Below are positions 34,662 to 43,508 of a stretch of 64,000 nt of DNA, one piece after another. The position numbers were made by a program, and so were the translations under genes. Position 1 is the stretch's first letter; each line of letters opens with the position of its first letter. The notes under the pieces were generated by a model. It ran no database searches and had not been told where the DNA came from. It saw only the letters and a list, made by a program, of their open reading frames with translations. Origin of the DNA: Imperialibacter roseus (GTDB taxonomy: Bacteria > Bacteroidota > Bacteroidia > Cytophagales > Cyclobacteriaceae); contig NZ_CP136051.1 of NCBI RefSeq assembly GCF_032999765.1, positions 5,474,501 through 5,538,500 on the forward strand, given 5' to 3'.

Positions 34662-34691
34662 TTGCAGAATCATTCCCGCTCATTATTTTTG
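34662..34691 (+). promoter_or_regulatory. Promoter of tRNA-Gly
   Basis: TTG (34662-34664) and TATTTTTG (34684-34691) with exactly 19 nt between them, 31 nt before the tRNA. A model Bacteroidota promoter. Confidence 0.8.
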
Positions 34692-34722
34692 CAATCCGTT
34701 TCCGAAAGGAGCCGGGTCAAAA

Positions 34723-34798
<76 letters not shown>

Positions 34799-34847
34799 AA
34801 TCATTCTTTGATTTATTGATTTTGTTATTTGTTGATTTCCCTTCACG

Positions 34848-35213
34848 ATGACCTCGGAAGAGTTAAAGGATCGAACATTTAAGTTCTCTCTATCCATTTT
34901 GGCTGTTTTCCGACAGCTAAAATCCACAGATGAAGGGAGGATCATTGGCAGACAACTTCTTCGTTCTTCAAGCTCTGTTGCTGCTAACTACCGGGCAGCC
35001 TGTAGAGCAAGATCAAAACCTGAATTTTACGCCAAGCTTAATATCGTTTTAGAAGAGGCTGATGAAAGTCTTTTTTGGCTGGAATACGCCCGGGAGGGTG
35101 GCATTCTGGAAAAAGAGTTGTTATCACCTTATATTTCTGAAAGCCTCGAGCTGGTAAAGATTTTTTCAGCTTCCAGAAGCAAGATGAGGCAGGACAAATC
35201 ACAAAATCAATAA
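34848..35213 (+). CDS. Four-helix bundle protein (23S rRNA intervening-sequence family)
   Basis: A 121-residue all-helical soluble protein. Family landmarks of the IVP/TIGR02436 group are visible: LRSSSSVAANYRAACRARS and FYAKLNIVLEEADESLFWLEY. These proteins form small pentamers, are encoded in 23S rRNA intervening sequences or free in genomes, and have no settled function. Here it lies between tRNA-Gly (50 nt upstream) and tRNA-Leu (23 nt downstream), probably on the same transcript. Confidence 0.88.
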   Translation: MTSEELKDRTFKFSLSILAVFRQLKSTDEGRIIGRQLLRSSSSVAANYRAACRARSKPEFYAKLNIVLEEADESLFWLEYAREGGILEKELLSPYISESLELVKIFSASRSKMRQDKSQNQ

Positions 35214-35236
35214 ATACTAAAATCTTTCAATGCCCT

Positions 35237-35322
35237 GCCGGGATGGTGGAACTGGTAGACACGCAGGACTTAAAATCCTGTGACCCTTAAAGGTCGTGCG
35301 GGTTCGATCCCCGCTCCTGGTA
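35237..35322 (+). tRNA. tRNA-Leu (TAA anticodon)
   Basis: 86-nt class II tRNA: acceptor GCCGGGA pairs with TCCTGGT (wobble pairs at 1:72 and 4:69), anticodon stem CAGGA/TCCTG with loop CTTAAAA (anticodon TAA), a long variable arm (TGACCCTTAAAGGTCG) and T arm GCGGGTTCGATCCCCGC. No CCA is encoded (CTT follows the discriminator A). Confidence 0.97.
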
Positions 35323-35326
35323 CTTG

Positions 35327-35360
35327 ACGCCGAGCTGCAAAGTTCGGCGTTTTGGTTTTT
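35327..35360 (+). terminator. Terminator after tRNA-Leu
   Basis: ACGCCGA (35327-35333) pairs with TCGGCGT (35344-35350), 10-nt loop, followed by TTTGGTTTTT. Confidence 0.85.
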
Positions 35361-35376
35361 GTGTGATCTGAAAACC

Positions 35377-37995
35377 CTACTTCCCCTTCAACGTCGTAAT
35401 CACCTCATTCAGTTTCAACAAAGCCTCTACCGGCGAAACGGTGTTGATGTCGATCTTCCCCAGCAGCTCCCTCACTTTCTCAAACTTGGGGTCGGCTTCG
35501 AACAGAGCCAGCTGAAAGTTGGACTTCGGCATGGATTCCAGGATGTCGGCCGTTTCGTCCCTGATCTTGTCTTTCTCCAGGTTGTGCATGATCTCGTTGG
35601 AGCGGATCACCACAGTGTTGGGCATGCCGGCCATTTGCGCCACGTGGATACCGAAGCTGTGGTGGCTGCCGCCTTCCTGCAGCTTCCTCAGGAAGATCAC
35701 CCGGTTGTCGAGCTCTTTCACCGACACATTGAAGTTCTTCACCCTTGGCAGGTCGTTCGCCAGCTGGTTGAGCTCATGATAGTGAGTAGCAAACAGCGTT
35801 TTGGCCTTGAACTTGGGGTGGTTGTGCAGATACTCCACAATCGACCAGGCAATGGAAATACCATCGTAGGTACTCGTGCCCCGGCCTATTTCATCCATCA
35901 ATATCAGGCTGTCGCCACTCAGGTTGTTCAGAATGCTGGCCGTTTCGGTCATCTCCACCATAAAGGTAGACTCCCCACGGCTCAGGTTGTCAGAAGCACC
36001 CACCCTTGTAAAGACTTTGTCGACCAACCCCACATGCGCATAGGTTGCTGGTACAAAGCAGCCCATCTGTGCCATGAGCACCACCAGCGCCGTTTGCCTC
36101 AACAGGGCCGACTTACCAGCCATGTTTGGTCCGGTAATGACCATCACCTGCTGCGACTGGTCGTCGAGGTAGACATCGTTGGGCACATAGATTTCACCCA
36201 CCGGCAGCTGGCTCTCAATCACCGGGTGGCGGCCCTCTTTGATGTCAATAATTCTATCGTCGCTAATGACCGGCTTGGCGTAGCGGTTCTTTTTTGAAAT
36301 GGTGGCGAACGATGCCAGGCAGTCGATGCGGGCAAGCACCCGTGCATTCTGCTGAATGGCCTCCACGTAGTCGCAGGCAAACTGCACCAGCTCCAGGTAC
36401 AGCCGCTGTTCTATCACCGACATTTTTTCTTCGGCCGTCAGAATTCTGTCCTCATATTCCTTGAGCTCCGGCGTAATGTACCGCTCTGCATTTACCAGCG
36501 TCTGCTTACGGATCCACTCCACAGGCACCTTGTCTTTGTGCGCATGCGTCACCTCCAGGTAGTAGCCAAACACCTTATTAAAAGCGATCTTTAAGGAGCT
36601 GATCCCTGTCGCTTCCACTTCTCTTTGCTGAATTTGCAGGAGCACATCTTTTCCGTGAAAGGCTATGTTTCGCAGCTCGTCCAGCTCCTCATGCACGCCT
36701 TCTTTTATCACTTGCCCCTGGGCAATGGAAAGCGGAGGCTCGTCTTTCAGCTCCTTTTCAATTTTCTCAAGCAGCAACTCACAAGGGTTGAGCACATCAC
36801 CCAATCTTTTGAGTGAGGGCGATTCCGATTCCAGCAGCAACTCCTTCAGCGGCCCTATGTGCTTCAGGGCTTTCTTTAATTGCATGAACTCTCTGGGGTT
36901 CACCCGGCCAACAGCCACCTTGGAAATCAGCCTTTCCAGATCGCCGATGTTCTTTAGTATGTCTCTCGTCTTCTGTTGTAAGTCCTCGTTTTCATACAAC
37001 TCCTCCACCACCTGTAGCCTTGCCTCTATTTCGCTCTTGTCTTTCAAAGGCAGCACCAACCACTTGCGCAAAAGCCTGGCTCCCATGGGCGTAAGCGTTT
37101 GATCCATTACATGAAACAAAGCCACGCCGTCCGGTTGCTGCGGGTTGATCAGCTCCAGGTTGCGGATGGTGAACTTGTCGAGCCATACAAACTTCTCATC
37201 TTCAATCCTGCTGATGGAAGAAATATGGCTGACCTCCCTGTGCTCGGTGTCCTCCAGGTATTGCAGCACAGCGCCGGCAGCCGAAACGGCCAGTGCCAGA
37301 CCATCGATACCGAAGCCCTTCAGGTTTTTGGTTTTGAAATGCTTGGTGAGTTTCTCGAAGGAATAGTCAGGCCCATACACCCATTCGTCGAGGGCAAAGG
37401 TGGTGTTGTAGTCTCTGTACTTTTCCTTGAAAACCGCTTTTTGGTTTTTGGGATAAATCACCTCAGAAGGATCGAATCCCTGCATCAATTTCTCGACCTG
37501 CAAGTGTGTGCCCTCTGAGGCCATAAACTCACCCGTCGACAGGTCGAGAAATGCCACTCCTGCTTTCTCTTTGTCAAAATATAGTGAAGCCAGAAAGTTG
37601 TTGCTGCGTCTGTCAAGCACATTGTCGTTGAAAGAAAGCCCGGGCGTTACCAACTCAGTTACTCCCCGCTTCACAATGCCCTTCACCATTTTCGGGTCTT
37701 CCAGCTGATCACAAATGGCGACCCTATGGCCTGCCCTTACCAGCTTGGGAAGGTAATTGTCGAGGGAATGATGAGGAAAGCCTGCCAGTTCAATATGTGA
37801 GGCAGAGCCGTTGGCCCTTTTGGTAAGCACAATGTCGAGGATTTGGCTGGCTGTTACGGCGTCTTCACGAAAGGTCTCGTAGAAATCGCCCACTCTGAAA
37901 AGCAAAAGTGCGCCGGGATATTTTGATTTGATGGCATTGTATTGCTTCATCAGCGGGGTTTCCGCCACCTCATTTGTACTTGCTTTTTTAGCCAT
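35377..37995 (-). CDS. mutS: DNA mismatch repair protein MutS
   Basis: An 872-residue MutS1. Domain I carries the mismatch-reading Phe-x-Glu (VGDFYETF, near residue 38), followed by connector, lever/clamp domains and the C-terminal ABC-type ATPase: Walker A GPNMAGKSALLRQ, signature region ASDNLSRGESTFMVEM, Walker B LILMDEIGRGTSTYDG. It recognises base mismatches and small loops and starts repair with MutL. Full length for the family. The start ATG 37995 is divergent from the SpoU methyltransferase gene. Confidence 0.97.
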   Translation of the reverse strand: MAKKASTNEVAETPLMKQYNAIKSKYPGALLLFRVGDFYETFREDAVTASQILDIVLTKRANGSASHIELAGFPHHSLDNYLPKLVRAGHRVAICDQLEDPKMVKGIVKRGVTELVTPGLSFNDNVLDRRSNNFLASLYFDKEKAGVAFLDLSTGEFMASEGTHLQVEKLMQGFDPSEVIYPKNQKAVFKEKYRDYNTTFALDEWVYGPDYSFEKLTKHFKTKNLKGFGIDGLALAVSAAGAVLQYLEDTEHREVSHISSISRIEDEKFVWLDKFTIRNLELINPQQPDGVALFHVMDQTLTPMGARLLRKWLVLPLKDKSEIEARLQVVEELYENEDLQQKTRDILKNIGDLERLISKVAVGRVNPREFMQLKKALKHIGPLKELLLESESPSLKRLGDVLNPCELLLEKIEKELKDEPPLSIAQGQVIKEGVHEELDELRNIAFHGKDVLLQIQQREVEATGISSLKIAFNKVFGYYLEVTHAHKDKVPVEWIRKQTLVNAERYITPELKEYEDRILTAEEKMSVIEQRLYLELVQFACDYVEAIQQNARVLARIDCLASFATISKKNRYAKPVISDDRIIDIKEGRHPVIESQLPVGEIYVPNDVYLDDQSQQVMVITGPNMAGKSALLRQTALVVLMAQMGCFVPATYAHVGLVDKVFTRVGASDNLSRGESTFMVEMTETASILNNLSGDSLILMDEIGRGTSTYDGISIAWSIVEYLHNHPKFKAKTLFATHYHELNQLANDLPRVKNFNVSVKELDNRVIFLRKLQEGGSHHSFGIHVAQMAGMPNTVVIRSNEIMHNLEKDKIRDETADILESMPKSNFQLALFEADPKFEKVRELLGKIDINTVSPVEALLKLNEVITTLKGK

Positions 37996-38016
37996 GTTCT
38001 CTTTCCTGAAAAAGTT

Positions 38017-38024
38017 TACTTTTG
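38017..38024 (+). promoter_or_regulatory. -7 box of the SpoU methyltransferase gene
   Basis: TACTTTTG matches TAnnTTTG exactly and lies 43 nt before ATG 38068. No TTG at the standard distance. Confidence 0.45.
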
Positions 38025-38067
38025 CCGATACGCCGGGGACATCTTTTCCCTGAAAAAATACTTCTTC

Positions 38068-38601
38068 ATGAGAAAAATCAGTAACGACGAACTCAATCGG
38101 TTGTCAGTAGATGACTTCAAAACTACTAAAAAATTTCCGATCGCTGTGGTGCTCGACAATGTAAGAAGCATGCACAATGTGGGCGCTGCTTTCAGGACTG
38201 CCGACGCCTTTGCGGTGAAAAAAATACTGCTTTGTGGCATCACGGCAACGCCCCCTCACAGAGAGATTCACAAGACGGCCCTGGGGTCAACTGATACTGT
38301 TGAATGGAAGTATTTTCCAACAACTACAGAAGCTATCCAATCGCTGAAAAAAGAGGGATATAAAATTTTCGTGGTCGAGCAAACGGACGAAAAAATCTTT
38401 CTGCAAGACTTCCAACCAGTCACTGACGAAAAATACGCTTTCGTTTTCGGGCACGAGGTGTTCGGCGTGTCAGAAGAAGCAGTAGCCTTAGCGGATGCAG
38501 CCATTGAAATTCCTCAGTTCGGCACCAAGCACTCGCTCAATATCACCGTTAGCCTCGGCGTAGTTGTTTGGGATGTGGTGAGCAAAATGCTCAAAGCTTA
38601 A
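38068..38601 (+). CDS. SpoU/TrmH-family RNA 2'-O-methyltransferase
   Basis: A 177-residue SPOUT methyltransferase using S-adenosylmethionine. Motif 1 is NVRSMHNVGAAFRTADAF, motif 2 FVFGHEVFGVSEE and motif 3 IEIPQFGTKHSLNITVSLGVVVWD, the trefoil-knot cofactor site. It lacks the N-terminal substrate domain of RlmB, so it is closer to small TrmH/TrmL-like enzymes; the target RNA is unknown. ATG 38068 fits the -7 box; the frame is open to 37942 but would overlap mutS. Its end overlaps the convergent TonB receptor gene by 11 nt. Confidence 0.9.
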   Translation: MRKISNDELNRLSVDDFKTTKKFPIAVVLDNVRSMHNVGAAFRTADAFAVKKILLCGITATPPHREIHKTALGSTDTVEWKYFPTTTEAIQSLKKEGYKIFVVEQTDEKIFLQDFQPVTDEKYAFVFGHEVFGVSEEAVALADAAIEIPQFGTKHSLNITVSLGVVVWDVVSKMLKA

Positions 38602-41035
38602 TCCCAATCGAAAAGTAAATACTGCGACCATCGGAGGGGATAATACCAGGTCCCGGGTAACCAGCTGCTCGGCGGGTAAAGTACATATTGTCAGTCATGT
38701 TGTTTACTCCCGATTCAAAATAGAACCTATTCGGTGCATATCGTGCCGAAAAATCGACGACAAAATAGGCAGGAATAACGCCTTCCACCGCAGTGGGAAC
38801 AGGGGGGTTACTATCGGCATTGGAAGCGTCGGAAAACTGCTGGGACAGATAGGTATATTGTACCGACAACTGCAGGGGCCCTCCCCGGTAGGTTAACCCT
38901 GTACGGTAGCTCACTTTGGGCACCAGCTCCACCTGGTTACCTTCGATTCCAGGCTCGCCACTTCTCAGGTACACTGAGTGGATGATCGCCAGGTTATTGA
39001 AGAAGGCAAGCTGCCACCTATCCTGATCGGGGGCTATCAGCCTGTCGATATTCAGTTCGACAAGTGATTCAAGTCCTACAATACCAGCGTCTGCAATGTT
39101 GGTGCGGTAACGAAAAGTTCTGTCAATCAGGTTATCGAATCGTGGGTCAGGTTCGGTGCGCAGTACCGTCCCTATTCTATTATTGTAGCCAAGGTAGAAG
39201 CCACTTACATCGTAGCTTATCAGTTGGCCCCCCACGCCTCTGGCTCCCACATCCATATTATACCCCGTTTCATCCGTCAGGTTTTCGTCGACTGAGAGCG
39301 AGGGATTATTAACCCTGATATCATTGAAGTTAATTGCCCGATAGTTCTGAGAGAAGTTGCCATAGAATTCTATTTGACCAGTTGGCTTGAAGCTTAGTCC
39401 AATCCCGCCAAAGAGGAACTTTCTTTCATTGGTCTTATTCTCATACACGGTAGAATCATAAATCACATTTCCGGCAAGGTCTGTTCTTGTGTCCCTGTAA
39501 TAGCCGTCTGCGCCTGTTCGGATGTGCTCAAGTCGCAAGCCCGGCGTCACACTGAATTTTTCCGAGATGGAGAAAATATTTTCTACAAATGCGGCAGTAT
39601 TGAAGCTCGGCAAGTCAAAATCTGAGCCCTCCAGTCGTTCTGGGTTCAGGTACCTGAAATCTGCTTCTTTTCCGGCGGGTCCTGCACCCTGCTTTCGCAC
39701 TGTAAATCCATTGTAAATTCTTCCACCTACGAGTAGCGCCGAATACTGCCTGCCTACTTTATAATTCCAGATCAGGCGGGTTTCGTTACCGAAATTTCGA
39801 AAAGAATCGCTTAAAAAGTCCCTGTTTTGCGTCTCATCGTCTGGTCTGTCGATCCGGCCAAGGTTGCCCAGCGCCTCCCGGCCTGCCACGAGTCCGAAAA
39901 ATCTGGAATTCAACCTCAACGTCGACGTAAACGAATGATTAAGCTGTGCAGACATCAGGTTCCAGTTCACTTTGAACCAATTTCGCTCCCTTTTCGACTG
40001 CCTCGGGTCGGCATAAAATTCATTATCAGTAAGGCCGCCGGGTTGTTGGGCCAGATAGTATAAATGGGTATAATCTGCTTCCAGTGAGGTGCTGGCCGAC
40101 AGTTGGTAAGCCACCCTTCCGTAGGTGGTGGTTGAATTGAAATCTGAATTGCAACGCCAGCATTGGCCTGAAGCAGTGCGGTTATAGGCATAGTAATTCA
40201 CCTTGCCAACCTGCCCACCAGCCGACAAAAAGCTGTTGTAAAACCCGAGACTATTATAGGTTTGTTCGGTGCTTACGGCCAGTTTTCGATCAACAGGCCC
40301 CTTTTTCATGACAAAATTCACCAGTCCACCGAATTGTGTGCCATATTGAAGCGAAGCTGCTCCTCTCACAATCTCTATGCGATCCACTGCCTGAATAGCT
40401 GGCGAATAGTAACTTTCCGGGTAGCCGAGAGCGTCCGCTGCTATATCATATCCATTCTGGCGTGTATTAAAATTCGAGTTCCTGTTCGGACTGAGGCCCC
40501 TCGTGGCAACCCCTATTTGCAACCCGGCGCAGTCACTTTCCCAAACATTGGCACCAGGAATTCGGCTAAACACCTGCCTCGCATTATTGGCAGACTTATT
40601 TGCCACTATCTCCTCCAGCTGGATCACCTCTGTTTTCTTGGCTTCGTAGATGCTGGTTCCTTCCACACCCCTCAGCGTTTTCATGCTGAACATTTCATCT
40701 GATGATCCATCGATCACCAATTCATGCAGTTCCTTCTCGAGCTCTTTCAGGCGAAGCACAATGGGTGATATCCCCCGATCATCTAATTTATGCCTCAGTG
40801 TTTCGTAACCATAAAGGTAGGCTGTCAGCTCCCCGGTTCCCTTTGGTAATCCTGATAACGAAAAATACCCATCAGCATCTGAGACGACAAACAGCGACGT
40901 GCCCTCAACAAAAATTCTCACACCGGGAAGCGACGACCCGGCCATGTCTTCTATTCGGCCTTGCACTGTCTCCTGTGCCACAACAACAGCTGTAGGGAGT
41001 AATGCTATTAACACAATCAGAAGGCATTTTTTCAT
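38591..41035 (-). CDS. TonB-dependent receptor, FecA-like, of the imelysin locus
   Basis: An 814-residue outer membrane receptor: signal peptide (MKKCLLIVLIALLPTAVVVAQ), carboxypeptidase-regulatory domain (about 22-105), plug (about 130-245, with VWESDCAGLQIGVATRGLSPNR and IEIVRGAASLQYGTQFGGLVNF) and barrel ending SIGIKL. Plug sequence fits Fe(III)-siderophore/dicitrate receptors. It overlaps the HTTM gene by 4 nt and is the last gene of a unit led by imelysin-like proteins, which supports iron (or another metal) uptake. Cysteines in QCWRC within a loop are notable. Confidence 0.92.
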   Translation of the reverse strand: MKKCLLIVLIALLPTAVVVAQETVQGRIEDMAGSSLPGVRIFVEGTSLFVVSDADGYFSLSGLPKGTGELTAYLYGYETLRHKLDDRGISPIVLRLKELEKELHELVIDGSSDEMFSMKTLRGVEGTSIYEAKKTEVIQLEEIVANKSANNARQVFSRIPGANVWESDCAGLQIGVATRGLSPNRNSNFNTRQNGYDIAADALGYPESYYSPAIQAVDRIEIVRGAASLQYGTQFGGLVNFVMKKGPVDRKLAVSTEQTYNSLGFYNSFLSAGGQVGKVNYYAYNRTASGQCWRCNSDFNSTTTYGRVAYQLSASTSLEADYTHLYYLAQQPGGLTDNEFYADPRQSKRERNWFKVNWNLMSAQLNHSFTSTLRLNSRFFGLVAGREALGNLGRIDRPDDETQNRDFLSDSFRNFGNETRLIWNYKVGRQYSALLVGGRIYNGFTVRKQGAGPAGKEADFRYLNPERLEGSDFDLPSFNTAAFVENIFSISEKFSVTPGLRLEHIRTGADGYYRDTRTDLAGNVIYDSTVYENKTNERKFLFGGIGLSFKPTGQIEFYGNFSQNYRAINFNDIRVNNPSLSVDENLTDETGYNMDVGARGVGGQLISYDVSGFYLGYNNRIGTVLRTEPDPRFDNLIDRTFRYRTNIADAGIVGLESLVELNIDRLIAPDQDRWQLAFFNNLAIIHSVYLRSGEPGIEGNQVELVPKVSYRTGLTYRGGPLQLSVQYTYLSQQFSDASNADSNPPVPTAVEGVIPAYFVVDFSARYAPNRFYFESGVNNMTDNMYFTRRAAGYPGPGIIPSDGRSIYFSIGIKL

Positions 41036-42375
41036 TCGGCAGGGAGTATCCAGGTCTTTGGGGAAAATGATTCTTGTTGGCGCACCAGGTTAACCGTTGG
41101 GTCTATCAAAGGCCGGCTGCGTCTTCCATTGAGACTCACGGCACTCTCCGCCCTTATCTCTGGGTCAACCAATCCCTTCCTTTTAAGTTCTTCAGCCAGG
41201 AAATGTGCAAACTGTAGGATCATGTCAGGCTGTGTCGCCATCATCTTTTCTTGCTGAGGCGTCAAATACTCGTACGCAGCCACCTGGCCCTTGCGGCCAG
41301 AAGCCTGATCGTGCACGTGGAAGGTGACGGTGCCGGCCTTTTCCATCAGCATTACCCGCCAGCTAAATCTGTAACCTTCTTCCCGCCAAAACAATGGCCC
41401 CGGGTAAAGAACATATCGCATGGGCATGAGAAGCTGCCAGCTAACAAACAACACCAGGGCCATCCGCCAAGCTCCAACCAGCTCCGGCGAAGACCTGTCT
41501 GGCAGCTGGCTGGGCCGTTGTATCGAAAAGAAACCCTCCAGCTTTCCCAGCAACTTTTCATGAAAATCACCCGAAAAATAAATGAGCGTCAGGCCAACCA
41601 TGATAAATGGGAACATGCCGATCCCTGGAAATAACAGGCAGGTCAGCACATGAAAAACTACGACAAAGCCATAAGCAATTGGGCGGGACTTTGCCGATAG
41701 TAGAAAAAACACGATAAGCAGGTCGTACAGAGCTCCGCCCCAGCTTAGCAAATAGGCCGCCCATGGTTCTTCCAAGATGCTTCCGATAAGTGGAAGATTT
41801 GACTTGGCTGGTAGCCAGATTTTGAGAGGCTGAGCCTCCAAAAGCCAATCGGCATTGAGCTTGGCCACTCCGGCAAAAAAATATACCACTCCCAATTGAA
41901 ACTTGAGAAGAAATGGTGCCCAAGAGGGCGTTTGCCCCGAGAAAAGCTTTGGATTGCGGTGGCTGTCAATTGAAAATCGCCGATGAGCAGGCATAAAAAT
42001 CAGCAAAAAGCTGACCAGAGAAATGGCATAGTAGTGGTTGAGATAATTTGTTTTATCGATGAGTTCTACATAGGTAAACGATAAAAAAAAGACGATAGCC
42101 GACAATCGATAGCGCCAGCCCAATGCAATCGTTACTGCCGAGATGAAGATCAGGGCAAAGACGAAGTACATTCCTATTCCCGGCAGGGGTTTGACCCATT
42201 CAAACCCATAAAAAGTAAAAAAATACCTGGGCTCAATATACAGTTCGCTGATCCACCCTTTGGCTGCAAATCTGATGGTACTCAGGGCCATTAAGATGCC
42301 GAATAGCATTCTGAATATCACCAGAGGCGCAATCGACTCATGGCCGGAAAAAATTGACTGAGCCCTGAACATCAT
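41032..42375 (-). CDS. HTTM-domain membrane protein (vitamin K-dependent carboxylase-like)
   Basis: A 447-residue membrane protein with about seven to eight helices in the HTTM domain (about 10-300): PLVIFRMLFGILMALSTIRF, YLNHYYAISLVSFLLIFMPAHRRFSID, FLLKFQLGVVYFFAGVAKLNADWL. A C-terminal soluble part of 140 residues follows (FWREEGYRFSWRVMLMEKAG). HTTM proteins resemble gamma-glutamyl carboxylase; bacterial roles are largely unknown. The gene is placed between the second imelysin-like gene (3-nt gap) and the receptor gene (overlap), a combination seen across Bacteroidota iron loci. Confidence 0.88.
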   Translation of the reverse strand: MMFRAQSIFSGHESIAPLVIFRMLFGILMALSTIRFAAKGWISELYIEPRYFFTFYGFEWVKPLPGIGMYFVFALIFISAVTIALGWRYRLSAIVFFLSFTYVELIDKTNYLNHYYAISLVSFLLIFMPAHRRFSIDSHRNPKLFSGQTPSWAPFLLKFQLGVVYFFAGVAKLNADWLLEAQPLKIWLPAKSNLPLIGSILEEPWAAYLLSWGGALYDLLIVFFLLSAKSRPIAYGFVVVFHVLTCLLFPGIGMFPFIMVGLTLIYFSGDFHEKLLGKLEGFFSIQRPSQLPDRSSPELVGAWRMALVLFVSWQLLMPMRYVLYPGPLFWREEGYRFSWRVMLMEKAGTVTFHVHDQASGRKGQVAAYEYLTPQQEKMMATQPDMILQFAHFLAEELKRKGLVDPEIRAESAVSLNGRRSRPLIDPTVNLVRQQESFSPKTWILPAE

Positions 42376-42378
42376 TGT

Positions 42379-43506
42379 CTAGTCGCCATCGTTGTCCTGA
42401 TAAGAAATCACAACGCCTAAAATGGATGCCATATCAGTTTTTAGTAAGACCGAAAGCTTTTGAAGCTGCGCAAAAGCTTGCTGGGCCGGTGCCGGATCGA
42501 TAGAGATGGATGTGGAAAGAGGATCCTCCAGCGCCTGTAGCGAAGCGATAGATGCATCAAATTCCACAAGAATTGCTGCTTCAAGCGATAATTCATTGCT
42601 ATTACTGCTCACGCTGGAACGAGCTTGCAAATAGTCACTAAATCCCGTTCCCCGCTCACCATTAAAATTCTCCCCAAGAAACAACCTCTTAAAAGTCATT
42701 AAATTGGCCACCGCCAATTGTTTCGAATATCCTCCATAATAAGCTTCGGTGGCTTCCGGGATTATAATGCCCAGTGACCTGATTCCTGCGGGAATTCCAA
42801 TTTTTGCATCACGAGTGTTTCGCTCCAAACTTAGGTTCAATGCATTCACGAGTATTCCCAACGAGCTTCCGGCATCGGCCCCAAGGGCTCCGTCGCTGGT
42901 AAATTCCGCCAGATAATTCCCTCCGGATGGATCCCAGGCCGTAAAGACTGCCGCTGCCGATGTGCTAATGGTTTCGGCGACATCCAAAAGATAGGCAGCC
43001 CTCCGATCGTCATTTAGGAAATCGTTACCAATCTCCTCATCCGGCTTTTCGCTTCCGTAAAGCAAATACCCCAATGCCGGAAAGCCTTTCGCTGCATTGT
43101 TACTCAACAGCTTGAGGTCATAACTACCGCTAAGGATATTGGATTCAATCCTGTTTTTGTCCGTTGGAAATATGTTTAGGTCCGCTACCAGGCCCAGCTG
43201 CTCTGCAGGGCCAAACTGGTAGGGGGCACAGTACTGGAACGCCATCCTTGCCTCCAACAATGCATCCCTGGCAGCTTCCAGGTTTGATGGGTTAGGAGTT
43301 GCCACAAATGCCTGTATGCTGGCATAAAGTTCGTCAGACCTATCTTTCAGTTCAGCATAAGCCGGGACAATCAAGTTCGTCCCAATATTCACTAAAAAGC
43401 TTTTCTGATCGAAGTTGTCATCAACCCTTGGATCGTCATCCTCTCCACACGACCAGATAAACAGGCCCAGCGCAGTTAGCAGACTCCATGTAACTAATTT
43501 TTGCAT
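42379..43506 (-). CDS. Imelysin-family lipoprotein (second copy)
   Basis: A 375-residue lipoprotein (LFIWS-C20) with the imelysin/M75 helical double-bundle (about 35-370). The family metal motif GxHxxE reads GFPALG at 141-146, so His and Glu are lost, as in the imelysin-like subgroup without protease function. The family acts in iron uptake (EfeO, IrpA). It starts 2 nt after the DUF4856 gene and ends 3 nt before the HTTM gene. Confidence 0.9.
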   Translation of the reverse strand: MQKLVTWSLLTALGLFIWSCGEDDDPRVDDNFDQKSFLVNIGTNLIVPAYAELKDRSDELYASIQAFVATPNPSNLEAARDALLEARMAFQYCAPYQFGPAEQLGLVADLNIFPTDKNRIESNILSGSYDLKLLSNNAAKGFPALGYLLYGSEKPDEEIGNDFLNDDRRAAYLLDVAETISTSAAAVFTAWDPSGGNYLAEFTSDGALGADAGSSLGILVNALNLSLERNTRDAKIGIPAGIRSLGIIIPEATEAYYGGYSKQLAVANLMTFKRLFLGENFNGERGTGFSDYLQARSSVSSNSNELSLEAAILVEFDASIASLQALEDPLSTSISIDPAPAQQAFAQLQKLSVLLKTDMASILGVVISYQDNDGD

Positions 43507-43508
43507 TT

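Noticed and set aside
35296-36297. 333-codon plus-strand frame opposite mutS
   Set aside because: It is fully antisense to a canonical MutS ATPase domain, has shadow-type composition (many His/Gln/Leu) and runs into the tRNA-Leu and terminator at its start.
36992-37186. Interrupted second frame in mutS suggesting a frameshift
   Set aside because: The main mutS frame is intact over 872 residues with all motifs; this is a shadow.
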